A DNA stretch of 64,000 nt from W1P20-047 sp045118335 (GTDB lineage: Bacteria; Actinomycetota; Coriobacteriia; Coriobacteriales; Eggerthellaceae). Each line of letters starts with the position of its first letter. The first letter of the stretch is position 1. The notes below the pieces were generated by a model. It saw only the letters and a program-made list of their open reading frames with translations, was not told the origin of the DNA and ran no database searches. A program made the translations under genes and the position numbers. The DNA lies in the NCBI GenBank assembly GCA_045118335.1, contig JBGUXY010000034.1, forward strand, positions 1-64,000, given 5' to 3'. Positions 31,828 through 40,736 of this stretch are shown piece by piece.

Positions 31828-32832
31828 ATGAGCGAGATGATCAGCATTGCCGTAGATGCCCTCGGCGGAGATTTCGGCCCTTCCGTGGTTTTGCCGGGTG
31901 TCGAGGCTGCACTTGCCGCTGAGCCACAACTGCAAGTGCTGCTCTGCGGCCCCGAAGACGTGGTCGTGCCGTTTGCCGAAAGCCACGAGCGCTGCGAAGC
32001 CGTGCCATGCACCGAAGAGATTGGCATGGACGAGCATCCGGCAAATGCCGTGAGACGCAAGAAGGACTCGAGCATCGTGGTCGGCTGCCGCTTGGTGAAG
32101 GAAGGCCGTGCGCAGGGCTTTTTCTCGGCTGGCTCGACCGGTGCTTGCCTGGCCGCCGGCACTCTGGTGGCTGGGCGAATCAAGGGCGTGGCGCGTCCGG
32201 CGTTATCCACCATCATACCTTCTCCGGTCCGTACCGTGGTCATGTGCGATGTGGGGGCAAACGCCGATTGCAAGCCCGAGTACCTGGTGCAGTTCGCCAA
32301 GATGGCCTCCATCTACGTGGAGCAGATTCTCGAGCGCAAGAACCCCACGGTTGCGCTGCTCAACATCGGGGCAGAGGATACGAAGGGCTCGCAGTTCGCA
32401 CAGGATTGCCATGCGCTGCTCAAGCAGGAGATTCCCAATTTCAAGGGCAATTGCGAGGGAACGGATGTGGCAAATGGCACCTACGACGTCATCGTCACCG
32501 ACGGCTTCACCGGCAACGTGTGCATCAAGACCATCGAGGGCATAACGCATGTGCTCTTCGACAGCTTGAAGGGCGTGTTCAAGTCGAATCCGCTCACGAT
32601 GCTTTCCGCCCTGGCCATCAAGGGCGCGATGAAAGATCTGAAAGATTCCATCAGCCCCGACACTTATGGCGGCGCACCCCTGCTCGGCGTGCGTGGCGCC
32701 TGCCTGGTGGGGCATGGCTCTTCTAACGAGACCGCTGTGAAAAACGGCATCCTCACTGCTGCCAAAACGGTTCGGTTGCAGGTTTCTGAATTAATAGCGC
32801 AAAGTGTCGCTCAGGGAAGCGCGCAAGAGTAG
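31828..32832 (+). CDS. plsX: Phosphate acyltransferase PlsX
   Basis: PlsX, 334 residues, converts acyl-ACP to acyl-phosphate for phospholipid synthesis. It opens with the family motif ISIAVDALGGDFGPSVVLPG and has FFSAGSTGACLAAG, NIGAEDTKG and DGFTGNVCIKTIEG. The ATG at 31828 has AAGGAGA before it. Together with FakA in the same window, it covers both routes to acyl-phosphate. rnc follows after 60 bp. Confidence 0.96.
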   Translation: MSEMISIAVDALGGDFGPSVVLPGVEAALAAEPQLQVLLCGPEDVVVPFAESHERCEAVPCTEEIGMDEHPANAVRRKKDSSIVVGCRLVKEGRAQGFFSAGSTGACLAAGTLVAGRIKGVARPALSTIIPSPVRTVVMCDVGANADCKPEYLVQFAKMASIYVEQILERKNPTVALLNIGAEDTKGSQFAQDCHALLKQEIPNFKGNCEGTDVANGTYDVIVTDGFTGNVCIKTIEGITHVLFDSLKGVFKSNPLTMLSALAIKGAMKDLKDSISPDTYGGAPLLGVRGACLVGHGSSNETAVKNGILTAAKTVRLQVSELIAQSVAQGSAQE

Positions 32833-32892
32833 AATCCATATGATTGGCCGCAAAGGTTGGTTCGTCTACGGCGGAAAGGGAAAGCGGGCCTG

Positions 32893-33768
32893 ATGGCATT
32901 GACGGATGAACAACGGGAAAAGCTCGATCTGGCTCAGCAGATACTCGAGTATGAATTCGGGGATGAAACCATCCTCCTTCCCGCCATCACGCATCCTTCG
33001 GCAGTCGAGGGCAAGCCCGTGAAGTGCTCCTACGAGCGTCTGGAGTTTTTGGGTGACAGCATCTTGGGCGCCATCGTGGCCGACGCTGCATTCCATGCAT
33101 ACCGCAACCTCGACGAAGGGGGGCTTACCCGCATCAAGGTGTCGCTCGTTTCGGGAGCCTCGCTGGCGCGGGTGGCAGAACAGCTCGGTTTCGCCGACGC
33201 CATCATCTTCGGCATGTCCGAGCGCGGCACCGGAAGGCGCGGGCTCCATTCGGCGCTGGAAAACGTTTACGAAGCCGTCGTGGCGGCGCTTTACCTGGAT
33301 GGGGGCATCGAAGCTGCGCGGGGCTTTGTCCACCGCACGCTCATCGAGCATATGAGCGAGGAAATGGCCCGCGAACCGGAAAACCCCAAAAGCGTCCTGC
33401 AGGAAAAGCTGCAAGAAGAGGGCATCACCCCCACGTACAAGCTCATCGAGACGCAGGGTCCGCCGCATGACCGCACCTTCGTAACGCAGGTGTTTGCTGG
33501 CATGCAGGCGCTCGCTCGTGGCGTTGGCCGCACGAAGAAGGAATCGGAGAGCTCTGCCGCCAGCAGCGCATTGGAACTCATGGGTTTCAAGTCGTCTGGC
33601 ACCTACGAAGAAAAGGAACGCGCGAAGGCGACGAAGGCCTATCAGAAGACCTACGAGAAAACCGAGCAGGCCATCGCCCGTGCGGTGGAAAAGGACGCGA
33701 AGAACGCCGAAAAGGAACGCGCGAAGGCGATAAAGGCGCAGCGCAAAGCCCAACGCAAGCAAGGTTAG
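32893..33768 (+). CDS. rnc: Ribonuclease III with a Lys-rich C-terminal extension
   Basis: RNase III, 291 residues, cleaves double-stranded RNA, including rRNA precursors. The catalytic signature YERLEFLGDSIL and the second acidic site ALENVYEAVVAALYLDGG are intact. The dsRNA-binding domain (about 165-235) ends at SSAASSALELMG. Beyond it lie about 55 extra residues (from residue 237) rich in Lys, Arg, Ala and Glu, with a 22-bp DNA repeat encoding EKERAKA twice. Typical enzymes end near the dsRBD. smc follows after 10 bp, a common pairing. Confidence 0.95.
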   Translation: MALTDEQREKLDLAQQILEYEFGDETILLPAITHPSAVEGKPVKCSYERLEFLGDSILGAIVADAAFHAYRNLDEGGLTRIKVSLVSGASLARVAEQLGFADAIIFGMSERGTGRRGLHSALENVYEAVVAALYLDGGIEAARGFVHRTLIEHMSEEMAREPENPKSVLQEKLQEEGITPTYKLIETQGPPHDRTFVTQVFAGMQALARGVGRTKKESESSAASSALELMGFKSSGTYEEKERAKATKAYQKTYEKTEQAIARAVEKDAKNAEKERAKAIKAQRKAQRKQG

Positions 33769-33778
33769 GAGCGCTCCC

Positions 33779-36700
33779 GTGCATCTGAAGTCGCTCGTGC
33801 TGAAGGGGTTCAAGTCGTTTGCCGACCGCAGCGTCATGTCTTTCGAACCTGGTATCACCGTCATCGTGGGGCCCAACGGGTCGGGCAAATCGAACATATC
33901 GGATGCTGTTTTGTGGGTGCTCGGCGAGCGCAGCGCACGCAACTTGCGTGGCCAGGCCATGGAGGACGTCATTTTCTCGGGCTCGGCAGCGCGCAAGGCA
34001 TCGGGTGTAGCCGAGGTGAGCCTGGTACTCGACAACTCAGACAACACGCTTCCCGTCGAGTTTTCCGAAGTGGTGCTCTCACGGCGCATGTACCGCAATG
34101 GCGAGAGCGAATACCTCATCAACGGCACGCAGGCACGACGCATGGACGTGCTTGACATCTTGCACGATTCGGGTTTGGGTACGGGTACGCACTCCATCAT
34201 CGCCCAAGGCCATTTGAGCTCGATTCTGCAATCGAAACCCGAAGACCGCCGCGCGCTCATCGAGGAAGCAGCCGGTGTCTTGAAACACAAACAGCGCAAG
34301 GAAAAAAGCGAGCGCAAGCTGGCGCTGATGGATGGCCACCTTGCCCGTGCAAATGATATCGTGCGCGAGGTGGAAAGGCAGGTCAAGCCGCTTGAGCGCA
34401 AGGCGAAGCGCGCCATCGCCTACGAGGACGCGTCATCGCAGCTGGCTTCTCTCGATCTGGATCTGGCAGTAGATGACTTGCGTTCCTTGCAGATAAGCTG
34501 GGATGTCGTGTGCAAGCAGGAAGCGGAAGCGGAAGCGTCTGTGACAGGCCTGCGTGAGCGCATCCGGCAATGCGAGGGTGAATCTGCCCAGTTGCAAACC
34601 CAGCTGCAAGCATCGACGGCCGATGCGGGCGAGACCGCGAAACGGTATCGGCGAGCTCAAGCCGCCGTCGACAAGCTCGATTCGAACGTGCTGCTCTTCC
34701 GCGAGAAGAGGCGCTCGTCTACAGACTATCTGGCCGAGATGCAGATCTCGCTCGAACATGACATGCGGACGGCTGAAGCTGCCGATGCTCAGCGCGAAGC
34801 TGCGGCCGCCAACCTTCGCGAGGCGAAGGCGGCGGGGGAGGCCGCCCGGCAAACCCAACAGTCCGCCCAATCGCGTGCCGATGCTGCCCGAACGCGCCAG
34901 CGCGAGCTCCAATCGCACATCGACCGGCTCTCGCATGAGCGGCGCGATGCCGCGGCCGACCTGGAAGAGACGCGCGCCCGCCTGGCCCGCACGCAGGAAG
35001 TCGTGGCTGCCAACCGTGCTCAGGGCCAGATGATAGACACTCACGTTGCCGACCTGCATCAGCGTCTCGAAGCCGCCGAGCAGGCCGACGTTCAGGCAAG
35101 GCTTGTTGCCCGCGAGACCGAGGGCGCTCTTGAAGAAGCCATCGCGCAGGAAGCCCAAGCCCGCGAGACCACGGGCAATGCCATGCGTAGCAGGGACGAA
35201 GCCCGTGCGGCGTACGACCGTGCCCGAGAGGGGAGGGCGGAGCAGGGAGCTCGCGTGAGGAGCTTGGAAGAGTTGCGCCGTGCGCGTCAAGCGCAAAACC
35301 CGCTGCTTGCCTGGGTCGTCGATCATGCCGATGAGCTGCAGGTTCAGCTGCGTCCGCTTGTGGAGATGGTCTCTGCGCCCGGCAACCTCGAAGCCGTGGT
35401 CGAAGAGCTGCTCGGAGAGGACATGCAGGCGCTCATCGTGGAAGACGAGCAGGCAGCAGTTGCCGTGGCAAGCCGATTGGCTCGATGCGACGATGCTGGT
35501 TCGGTGACGCTTCTGCCCCGCCGACAGGAATCTGCCGCTGGCGTGCCAGCCGGAGCAGTGAGGTTGGTTGACGAGATTTCTTGCGCCGATGATGCAGCCG
35601 GGGTCATCGAGTCGCTGCTTGGAGACGTGTACCTGTTCGATGACGTGTCAAGCGCGCAGGCGTTTGCGAAGGCAAATCCGGGTTCGTGCTGCGCTACCCA
35701 GACCGGCTACGTGGTGTGGTCGAATGGCAAGGTGCGATGCCGTCATCGGCGCTTGGACGAGACAAGCCAGCTGGGCGATTACCGCGCACTGGAAGAAGCG
35801 CGCAGTGCGCTCAAACGTGCCCAAGACGCCGAGGATCAGGCCCAAGAAGCCGCCCAAACAGCCGAAGAGGCCTTGCGGGCTGCCCAATCGGCTGGGTTGG
35901 AAATCTCGCAGGGCGTGGCACAGCTGCGCGGTCAAGTGCAGGCCGCCAATCGCGAGAGCGCCCGTGCTGAAAAAGCGCTGCTCGCCTTGCAGCGCGAGCA
36001 AGAGCAGCTCGAAGCGCGCAGGCGCAAGACGGCCGATGCGTTGGCGAAGGCCGAACCCGATGCCACCGCGTTGGCTGCGAAGGTGAGCGAAATCGGCGAA
36101 CAGATGTCCCAGCTCAAAGAAGATCTCGATGCGAAGCGATCAGAACTTGCCCCCCAGCGGGCGTTGGCCGACCAGGCGTCGGCGGAGCTGGCGGAGGCTA
36201 AGCTGCAGACTGCGACGTGCTCCGAGCGCATTGCCTATGCGAAGCGCATGCTCGAAGCTTGCGAGCGCGACATCGTGCACGCCCGCAATCAAGCGGAGCG
36301 CGCGCGTGAGGGCATTGCGCGCAAGGGAGCAGCGCTGACCCGCATCGATCCGATGATCGAGGTGTTCTCTGCGCTCTCGCAGCTTGCGCGGCAGCGAGCC
36401 GATTACCTGGAAGCCGAAACCGCGAAGACCCAGGGTGTTTCCGAATCGCTTCATGCTCGAATCAACGAGGCGCGTGCCCGCACGAAGGCAGCGCATGAGG
36501 CATATGATGAGGCGAGCCGGCGACTGGCCGACATACGCGTCGAGAAGAGCCGCATCGAGATGCAGGTTGAAAGCGCCATCTCCACTATCGTGCATGATTG
36601 CTCGACTCCGCTCGAGACGGCCGTCGAGCTTCCCCAGCTCGAAAACCGCGCCGAAGTGGAGGCCCGGGCCGAGAAGCTGCGCCGGCGCATCGCGAACATG

Positions 36701-37315
36701 GGCGCCATCAACCCCGATGCGGCCGCGGAATACGAGACCCTCAAGGAACGCTACGATTACCTGAACTCGCAGCTAGCCGATATGCGCAGCGCGCGAAAGG
36801 CGCTCGACAAGATAGTGTCTGTCATCGACGCGCGCATGAAAGACGATTTCGCCAACACCTTCGATGTGGTCAACGCCAATTTCAAGAGCGTCTTCGCCGA
36901 GCTCTTCCCCGGTGGGTCAGGCTCGCTTTCCCTCACCGACCCCCACGACATGGAAAACACCGGCGTGGAGGTAAGTGCCCAGCCGCCTGGCAAGCGTATC
37001 TTGAAGATGTCGCTTATGAGCGGTGGCGAAAAATCGCTTACAGCACTTGCGTTGCTGTTCGCTGTGTACAAGACGCGCGCCACGCCGTTCTACGTCCTCG
37101 ACGAGGTGGAGGCTGCGCTCGACGATACGAACCTGCGGCGCCTGGTGTCCTACCTCGATTCCATGCGCACCGGCTCGCAGTTCATCATCATCTCGCATCA
37201 GCGACGCACGATGGAGATGGCGGACGTGCTTTACGGAATCTCGATGCAATCAGATGGCGTTACGAAGGTGATGAGCCAAAGGCTCGACAAGGCGTTGCAA
37301 TACGCGGAAGGATAG
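33779..37315 (+). CDS. smc: Chromosome segregation ATPase SMC
   Basis: SMC, 1178 residues, condenses and segregates the chromosome with ScpAB. The N-terminal ATPase half has Walker A GPNGSGKSN and a Q-loop. Two long coiled coils flank the hinge (about residues 500-650). The C-terminal half has the signature LMSGGEKSLTALALLF and Walker B FYVLDEVEAALDDTN. It starts at GTG 33779. Size and architecture are standard. ftsY follows after 3 bp. Confidence 0.97.
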   Translation: MHLKSLVLKGFKSFADRSVMSFEPGITVIVGPNGSGKSNISDAVLWVLGERSARNLRGQAMEDVIFSGSAARKASGVAEVSLVLDNSDNTLPVEFSEVVLSRRMYRNGESEYLINGTQARRMDVLDILHDSGLGTGTHSIIAQGHLSSILQSKPEDRRALIEEAAGVLKHKQRKEKSERKLALMDGHLARANDIVREVERQVKPLERKAKRAIAYEDASSQLASLDLDLAVDDLRSLQISWDVVCKQEAEAEASVTGLRERIRQCEGESAQLQTQLQASTADAGETAKRYRRAQAAVDKLDSNVLLFREKRRSSTDYLAEMQISLEHDMRTAEAADAQREAAAANLREAKAAGEAARQTQQSAQSRADAARTRQRELQSHIDRLSHERRDAAADLEETRARLARTQEVVAANRAQGQMIDTHVADLHQRLEAAEQADVQARLVARETEGALEEAIAQEAQARETTGNAMRSRDEARAAYDRAREGRAEQGARVRSLEELRRARQAQNPLLAWVVDHADELQVQLRPLVEMVSAPGNLEAVVEELLGEDMQALIVEDEQAAVAVASRLARCDDAGSVTLLPRRQESAAGVPAGAVRLVDEISCADDAAGVIESLLGDVYLFDDVSSAQAFAKANPGSCCATQTGYVVWSNGKVRCRHRRLDETSQLGDYRALEEARSALKRAQDAEDQAQEAAQTAEEALRAAQSAGLEISQGVAQLRGQVQAANRESARAEKALLALQREQEQLEARRRKTADALAKAEPDATALAAKVSEIGEQMSQLKEDLDAKRSELAPQRALADQASAELAEAKLQTATCSERIAYAKRMLEACERDIVHARNQAERAREGIARKGAALTRIDPMIEVFSALSQLARQRADYLEAETAKTQGVSESLHARINEARARTKAAHEAYDEASRRLADIRVEKSRIEMQVESAISTIVHDCSTPLETAVELPQLENRAEVEARAEKLRRRIANMGAINPDAAAEYETLKERYDYLNSQLADMRSARKALDKIVSVIDARMKDDFANTFDVVNANFKSVFAELFPGGSGSLSLTDPHDMENTGVEVSAQPPGKRILKMSLMSGGEKSLTALALLFAVYKTRATPFYVLDEVEAALDDTNLRRLVSYLDSMRTGSQFIIISHQRRTMEMADVLYGISMQSDGVTKVMSQRLDKALQYAEG

Positions 37316-37318
37316 ACC

Positions 37319-38770
37319 ATGTGGGAAAGAGTTAAAGCTGGCATGTCGCGCACGAGGCAGCGGTTCACCGAGCGGATGAACGTGCTGCTCGACCGTGGCC
37401 CCGATGTAGACGATGAGTTCTGGGACGGTTTGGAAGAGGCCCTGATCTTAAGCGATGTGGGCGCGATCACCGCTTCCGAGATCGTGGAGGAAATGCGCGA
37501 GGAGGCGACGCGCAAGGCGCTGCCCGATGCCTATGCCGTCATGGACACGCTTACCGACCGCATTGCCGACACTTTCACGCAGACGGAAGTCAACATCTTC
37601 GAAGAGGAGCAAGCGGTGGTGCTCTTCGTCGGCATCAACGGCGCCGGCAAGACCACCACGGTGGGCAAGATCGCCTACGAGGCGAAGGCAAAAGGCCGCA
37701 ACGTGCTGCTCGGCTGCGGCGACACCTTCCGTGCAGCGGCGATCGAGCAGTTGGAGGAATGGGGACGTCGCGCCAACGTGGAAATCGTGGAGCGCGAGCG
37801 GGGGAGCGACCCGGCCAGCGTGTGCTACGAAACCATCGAGCGTGCCGAGGTCCTGGGAAGCGATCTGGTGCTCATCGATACCGCCGGGCGTCTGCACACC
37901 TCTGCCGACCTGATGCGCGAGCTGCAGAAGGTGGTAGGCGTGGTTCGCAAGCGCTCGAAGATGCCCGTGCGCACCGTGCTCGTCATCGATGCGACGACGG
38001 GGCAAAACGGTCTTTCGCAGGCGCGAGAGTTCAACAAGGCGCTCGACCTGGACGCGCTGATCGTGACCAAGCTGGACGGCACGGCGAAGGGTGGCATCGC
38101 CTTGGCGGTGTCGCATGAACTGGAGCTTCCCATCGCCAAGGTTGGCGTGGGCGAGCGCCTTGAAGATCTGCAGGACTTCGATGCGCGCGATTTCGCCGCC
38201 GCGCTGATCGGCGCCGAGCCCGAAGACGAATTCGAGGAATCGCAGCGGGAGCAGGAACCGGAGTCAGTTGCAAAGCAGGGGCAGGTGGAACCCGAACCTG
38301 TGGCGGAGCCTGCGGAAGCGCCGGTGCAGGAGCCTGTCTGGCCAACTTCAGCTTCACCCGAGGTCCCGCTAGGCCCGACCTGCTGGTCTTGCGGCGCGCC
38401 AAAGCGCGAGGACGACCGGTTCTGCATGTATTGCGGCGCCAAGCAGGTGCAAGATGACGACGAGGCACATGCCGTGCAGGAGCCGGTCGAGGAAGCTCAG
38501 ACGGAGGCTGCCATGCAGCCAGGAGCCGACCTCGAAGTGCAACCGGAGGCAGGCGTTTCGATCCCGTTTGCCGTTTCAGCCGATGGGGAAGACGAAGAGG
38601 ATTTCTCTGCCGATGCGGACGCTGCATTCGAAGCCTACGAGGCGCAACGCGCCGAACAAGCCGACGGTTCCGTCGAACCCGAACCAGAGTCGGCTGTCGA
38701 GACGGAAGAGGAACCGCAGGAGGAGCAGGGCCGCATCAAGCGCATGTTCCGCTGGCGTGGAAGGAAGTAA
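37319..38770 (+). CDS. ftsY: Signal recognition particle receptor FtsY with C-terminal acidic and zinc-ribbon extension
   Basis: FtsY, 483 residues, is the SRP receptor GTPase at the membrane. The NG domain is at the extreme N-terminus (about 1-300): an amphipathic start (MWERVKAGMSRTRQRF), P-loop GINGAGKTTT, LIDTAGR, TKLDGTAKGG. The usual N-terminal acidic A domain is absent. Instead about 180 residues follow the G domain: an acidic Pro/Glu stretch, a zinc ribbon with C355/C358 and C369/C372 (CWSCGAP ... CMYCGAK), another acidic stretch, and a basic end (RIKRMFRWRGRK). That order is the reverse of textbook FtsY. The gene sits between smc and ffh, 3 bp from each. Confidence 0.96.
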   Translation: MWERVKAGMSRTRQRFTERMNVLLDRGPDVDDEFWDGLEEALILSDVGAITASEIVEEMREEATRKALPDAYAVMDTLTDRIADTFTQTEVNIFEEEQAVVLFVGINGAGKTTTVGKIAYEAKAKGRNVLLGCGDTFRAAAIEQLEEWGRRANVEIVERERGSDPASVCYETIERAEVLGSDLVLIDTAGRLHTSADLMRELQKVVGVVRKRSKMPVRTVLVIDATTGQNGLSQAREFNKALDLDALIVTKLDGTAKGGIALAVSHELELPIAKVGVGERLEDLQDFDARDFAAALIGAEPEDEFEESQREQEPESVAKQGQVEPEPVAEPAEAPVQEPVWPTSASPEVPLGPTCWSCGAPKREDDRFCMYCGAKQVQDDDEAHAVQEPVEEAQTEAAMQPGADLEVQPEAGVSIPFAVSADGEDEEDFSADADAAFEAYEAQRAEQADGSVEPEPESAVETEEEPQEEQGRIKRMFRWRGRK

Positions 38771-38773
38771 GCA

Positions 38774-40195
38774 ATGCTCGAGAGCCTATCCGAAAGACTG
38801 CAGGGGATCTTCGGCAACCTGCGCGGCAAGGGCAAGCTCACCGAAGAGGACATCAATTCGGCGATGCGCGAGATCCGACTCGCGCTGCTGGAGGCCGACG
38901 TAAACTTCAAGGTGGTCAAAAGCTTCGTCGCGCGCACGAAGGAGCGTTGTCTCGAAGCCGAGGTGCTCGAATCGCTCACGCCTGCCCAAAACGTGGTGAA
39001 GGTCGTGCTCGACGAGCTTACCGGTTTGTTGGGGCAAACCGAGTCGAAGCTGGTCATGGGCGGGCGCATTCCCAATGTGATCATGCTTGTGGGCCTGCAG
39101 GGCTCGGGCAAGACCACTGCTGCTGCTAAGCTGGCGTACCTGCTCAAGCAGCAGGGTCACAGCCCCCTGCTCGTAGCCTGCGACGTGTACCGTCCGGCTG
39201 CAGCCGATCAGCTGCAGACGCTCGGTGGTGAAATCGGCGTGCGCGTATATCGCCGCGATGGGGGAAACCCCGTGGACATCGCCAAGGAAGGCGTGCGTGA
39301 TGCCATCGACTCGCTTCGCGACGTGGTCATCATCGACACGGCAGGCCGTTTGCACGTTGACGAGCAGATGATGCAGGAAGCCGAGGACATAAAGCTCGCC
39401 GTGAAACCCGACCAGATTCTAATGGTGGTCGACGCCATGACCGGTCAAGACGTGGTGAACGTGGCTGCGGCCTTCGCCGAGCGCGTGGATTTCGACGGCG
39501 TCATCATGTCGAAGATGGACGGCGACGCCCGTGGTGGCGGTGCCCTGTCCATCCGCGAGGTCACCGGCAAGCCCATCAAGTTCATCAGCTCGGGCGAAAA
39601 GCCCGACTCCTTGGAGGTGTTCCATCCCGATCGCATGGCGAAGCGCATCCTGGGGATGGGCGACGTTATCAGCCTGATCGAAACCGCCTCGAAGATCCGC
39701 GAAGACGAGATCGAGGCGGAAACCGCCGAGCGCATGGCTCGCGCCCAGCTCAACCTCAACGACTTCATCGAGATGAACAAGCAGGTGCGGCGCATGGGCG
39801 GTATCTCGAAGCTCGTGAGCGCACTTCCCGGCGGTGACAAGGCCATGGCGCAGGGTCAGGTCGACATGGGCGCGCTCGACCGCATGGAAAACATCATCTT
39901 CTCGATGACGAAGCAGGAGCGCGAACACCCCGAGATATTAAACGGCAGCAGGCGAGCGCGCATCGCGAAGGGCGCGGGCGTTACCGTCACGGAAGTGAAC
40001 CAGGTCCTGAAAAAGTTCAACGAAACCAAGAAGATGATGAAGCAGTTCATGCCCGACGCGGACTTGCACAGCAACAGGAAGGGCAAGAAGGGCAAGAAGG
40101 GCAAGCGGCGCCGCTCGATTCCCGGCATGCCCGGCGGCATGAGCATGGCCGATCTGAAGAAGCTGCAGGAAATGCTGGAGCAGCAGGGTATGTAG
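38774..40195 (+). CDS. ffh: Signal recognition particle protein Ffh
   Basis: Ffh, 473 residues, is the SRP GTPase that binds signal peptides. It contains the N domain, the G domain (GLQGSGKTTAAAKLA, VIIDTAGRLH, SKMDGDARGGG) and the Met-rich M domain (RMGGISKLVSALPG, MKQFMPDA, then a Lys/Arg block and PGMPGGMSMADLKKLQ). Its RNA partner, the 4.5S/6S SRP RNA, is not visible in this window. It follows ftsY directly and shares its transcript. Confidence 0.97.
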   Translation: MLESLSERLQGIFGNLRGKGKLTEEDINSAMREIRLALLEADVNFKVVKSFVARTKERCLEAEVLESLTPAQNVVKVVLDELTGLLGQTESKLVMGGRIPNVIMLVGLQGSGKTTAAAKLAYLLKQQGHSPLLVACDVYRPAAADQLQTLGGEIGVRVYRRDGGNPVDIAKEGVRDAIDSLRDVVIIDTAGRLHVDEQMMQEAEDIKLAVKPDQILMVVDAMTGQDVVNVAAAFAERVDFDGVIMSKMDGDARGGGALSIREVTGKPIKFISSGEKPDSLEVFHPDRMAKRILGMGDVISLIETASKIREDEIEAETAERMARAQLNLNDFIEMNKQVRRMGGISKLVSALPGGDKAMAQGQVDMGALDRMENIIFSMTKQEREHPEILNGSRRARIAKGAGVTVTEVNQVLKKFNETKKMMKQFMPDADLHSNRKGKKGKKGKRRRSIPGMPGGMSMADLKKLQEMLEQQGM

Positions 40196-40234
40196 CATCC
40201 GGCAAACGGGTTTTGGGCATACGCGAAAGACGTG

Positions 40235-40282
40235 GCGGGATGCCAGGCGGGCTTGCGAAGGCAAGTGTCGCCTGCGTCCCGC
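40235..40282 (+). other. Long imperfect hairpin downstream of ffh
   Basis: Nested arms GCGGGA/TCCCGC (40235-40240, 40277-40282), AGGCG/CGCCT and CTTGC/GCAAG stack around a GAAG loop. There is no T run. It may end the smc-ftsY-ffh transcript or stabilise its 3' end. The rest of the 345-bp gap up to tRNA-Leu shows only the tRNA promoter. Confidence 0.5.
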
Positions 40283-40438
40283 TGCCGTACGAGAGGGAAC
40301 AAACATAGATTGGCTCTTTGAGCAGGGAGCAAGGTGCCGAGGCTTTCGTATTGCAAAGCGTGACAGTGTGTCTGGCAAGTGTGGCTTTCTCTGAATCTCC
40401 ACCCCAGAGCTGGGTCTATGCCGATGCTTCAAACGTCG

Positions 40439-40467
40439 TTCACATTGGGTTCACAAACGTGTATAAC
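40439..40467 (+). promoter_or_regulatory. Promoter of tRNA-Leu
   Basis: TTCACA (40439-40444), a 17-bp spacer and TATAAC (40462-40467) lie 74 bp before the tRNA and look like a standard promoter. Confidence 0.6.
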
Positions 40468-40540
40468 ACATGCATTTTTTGGTAACATAGCTGTTCGCGT
40501 GCCCACAGGCGAGTATCGTGTTTCAGGCATGCGCACACAT

Positions 40541-40625
40541 GCGGGTGTGGCGGAATTGGCAGACGCGCCAGATTTAGGTTCTGGTGGGGAAACCCGTGAA
40601 GGTTCGAGTCCTTTCACCCGCACCA
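40541..40625 (+). tRNA. tRNA-Leu (anticodon TAG)
   Basis: The acceptor GCGGGTG (40541-40547) pairs with CACCCGC (40615-40621), followed by A and an encoded CCA. The anticodon arm CCAGA-TTTAGGT-TCTGG gives TAG, reading CUA and, by wobble, other CUN. A long variable arm typical of leucine tRNAs is present (TGGGGAAACCCG region). It is upstream of tig by 111 bp. Confidence 0.95.
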
Positions 40626-40736
40626 GTCGGGCGCACGAGCTCCAAGCCGCGCTCGCGAATGGTGTGCAATGGGAAAAAACGGGCCACGTGCTTTTCGCGG
40701 GACCGAGTATAAGACAGTATTAGATGGAGGAAACAG

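Noticed and set aside
40196..40540. SRP RNA gene next to ffh
   Set aside because: The hairpin present lacks the conserved SRP helix-8 sequence and a closing long helix of the right form.
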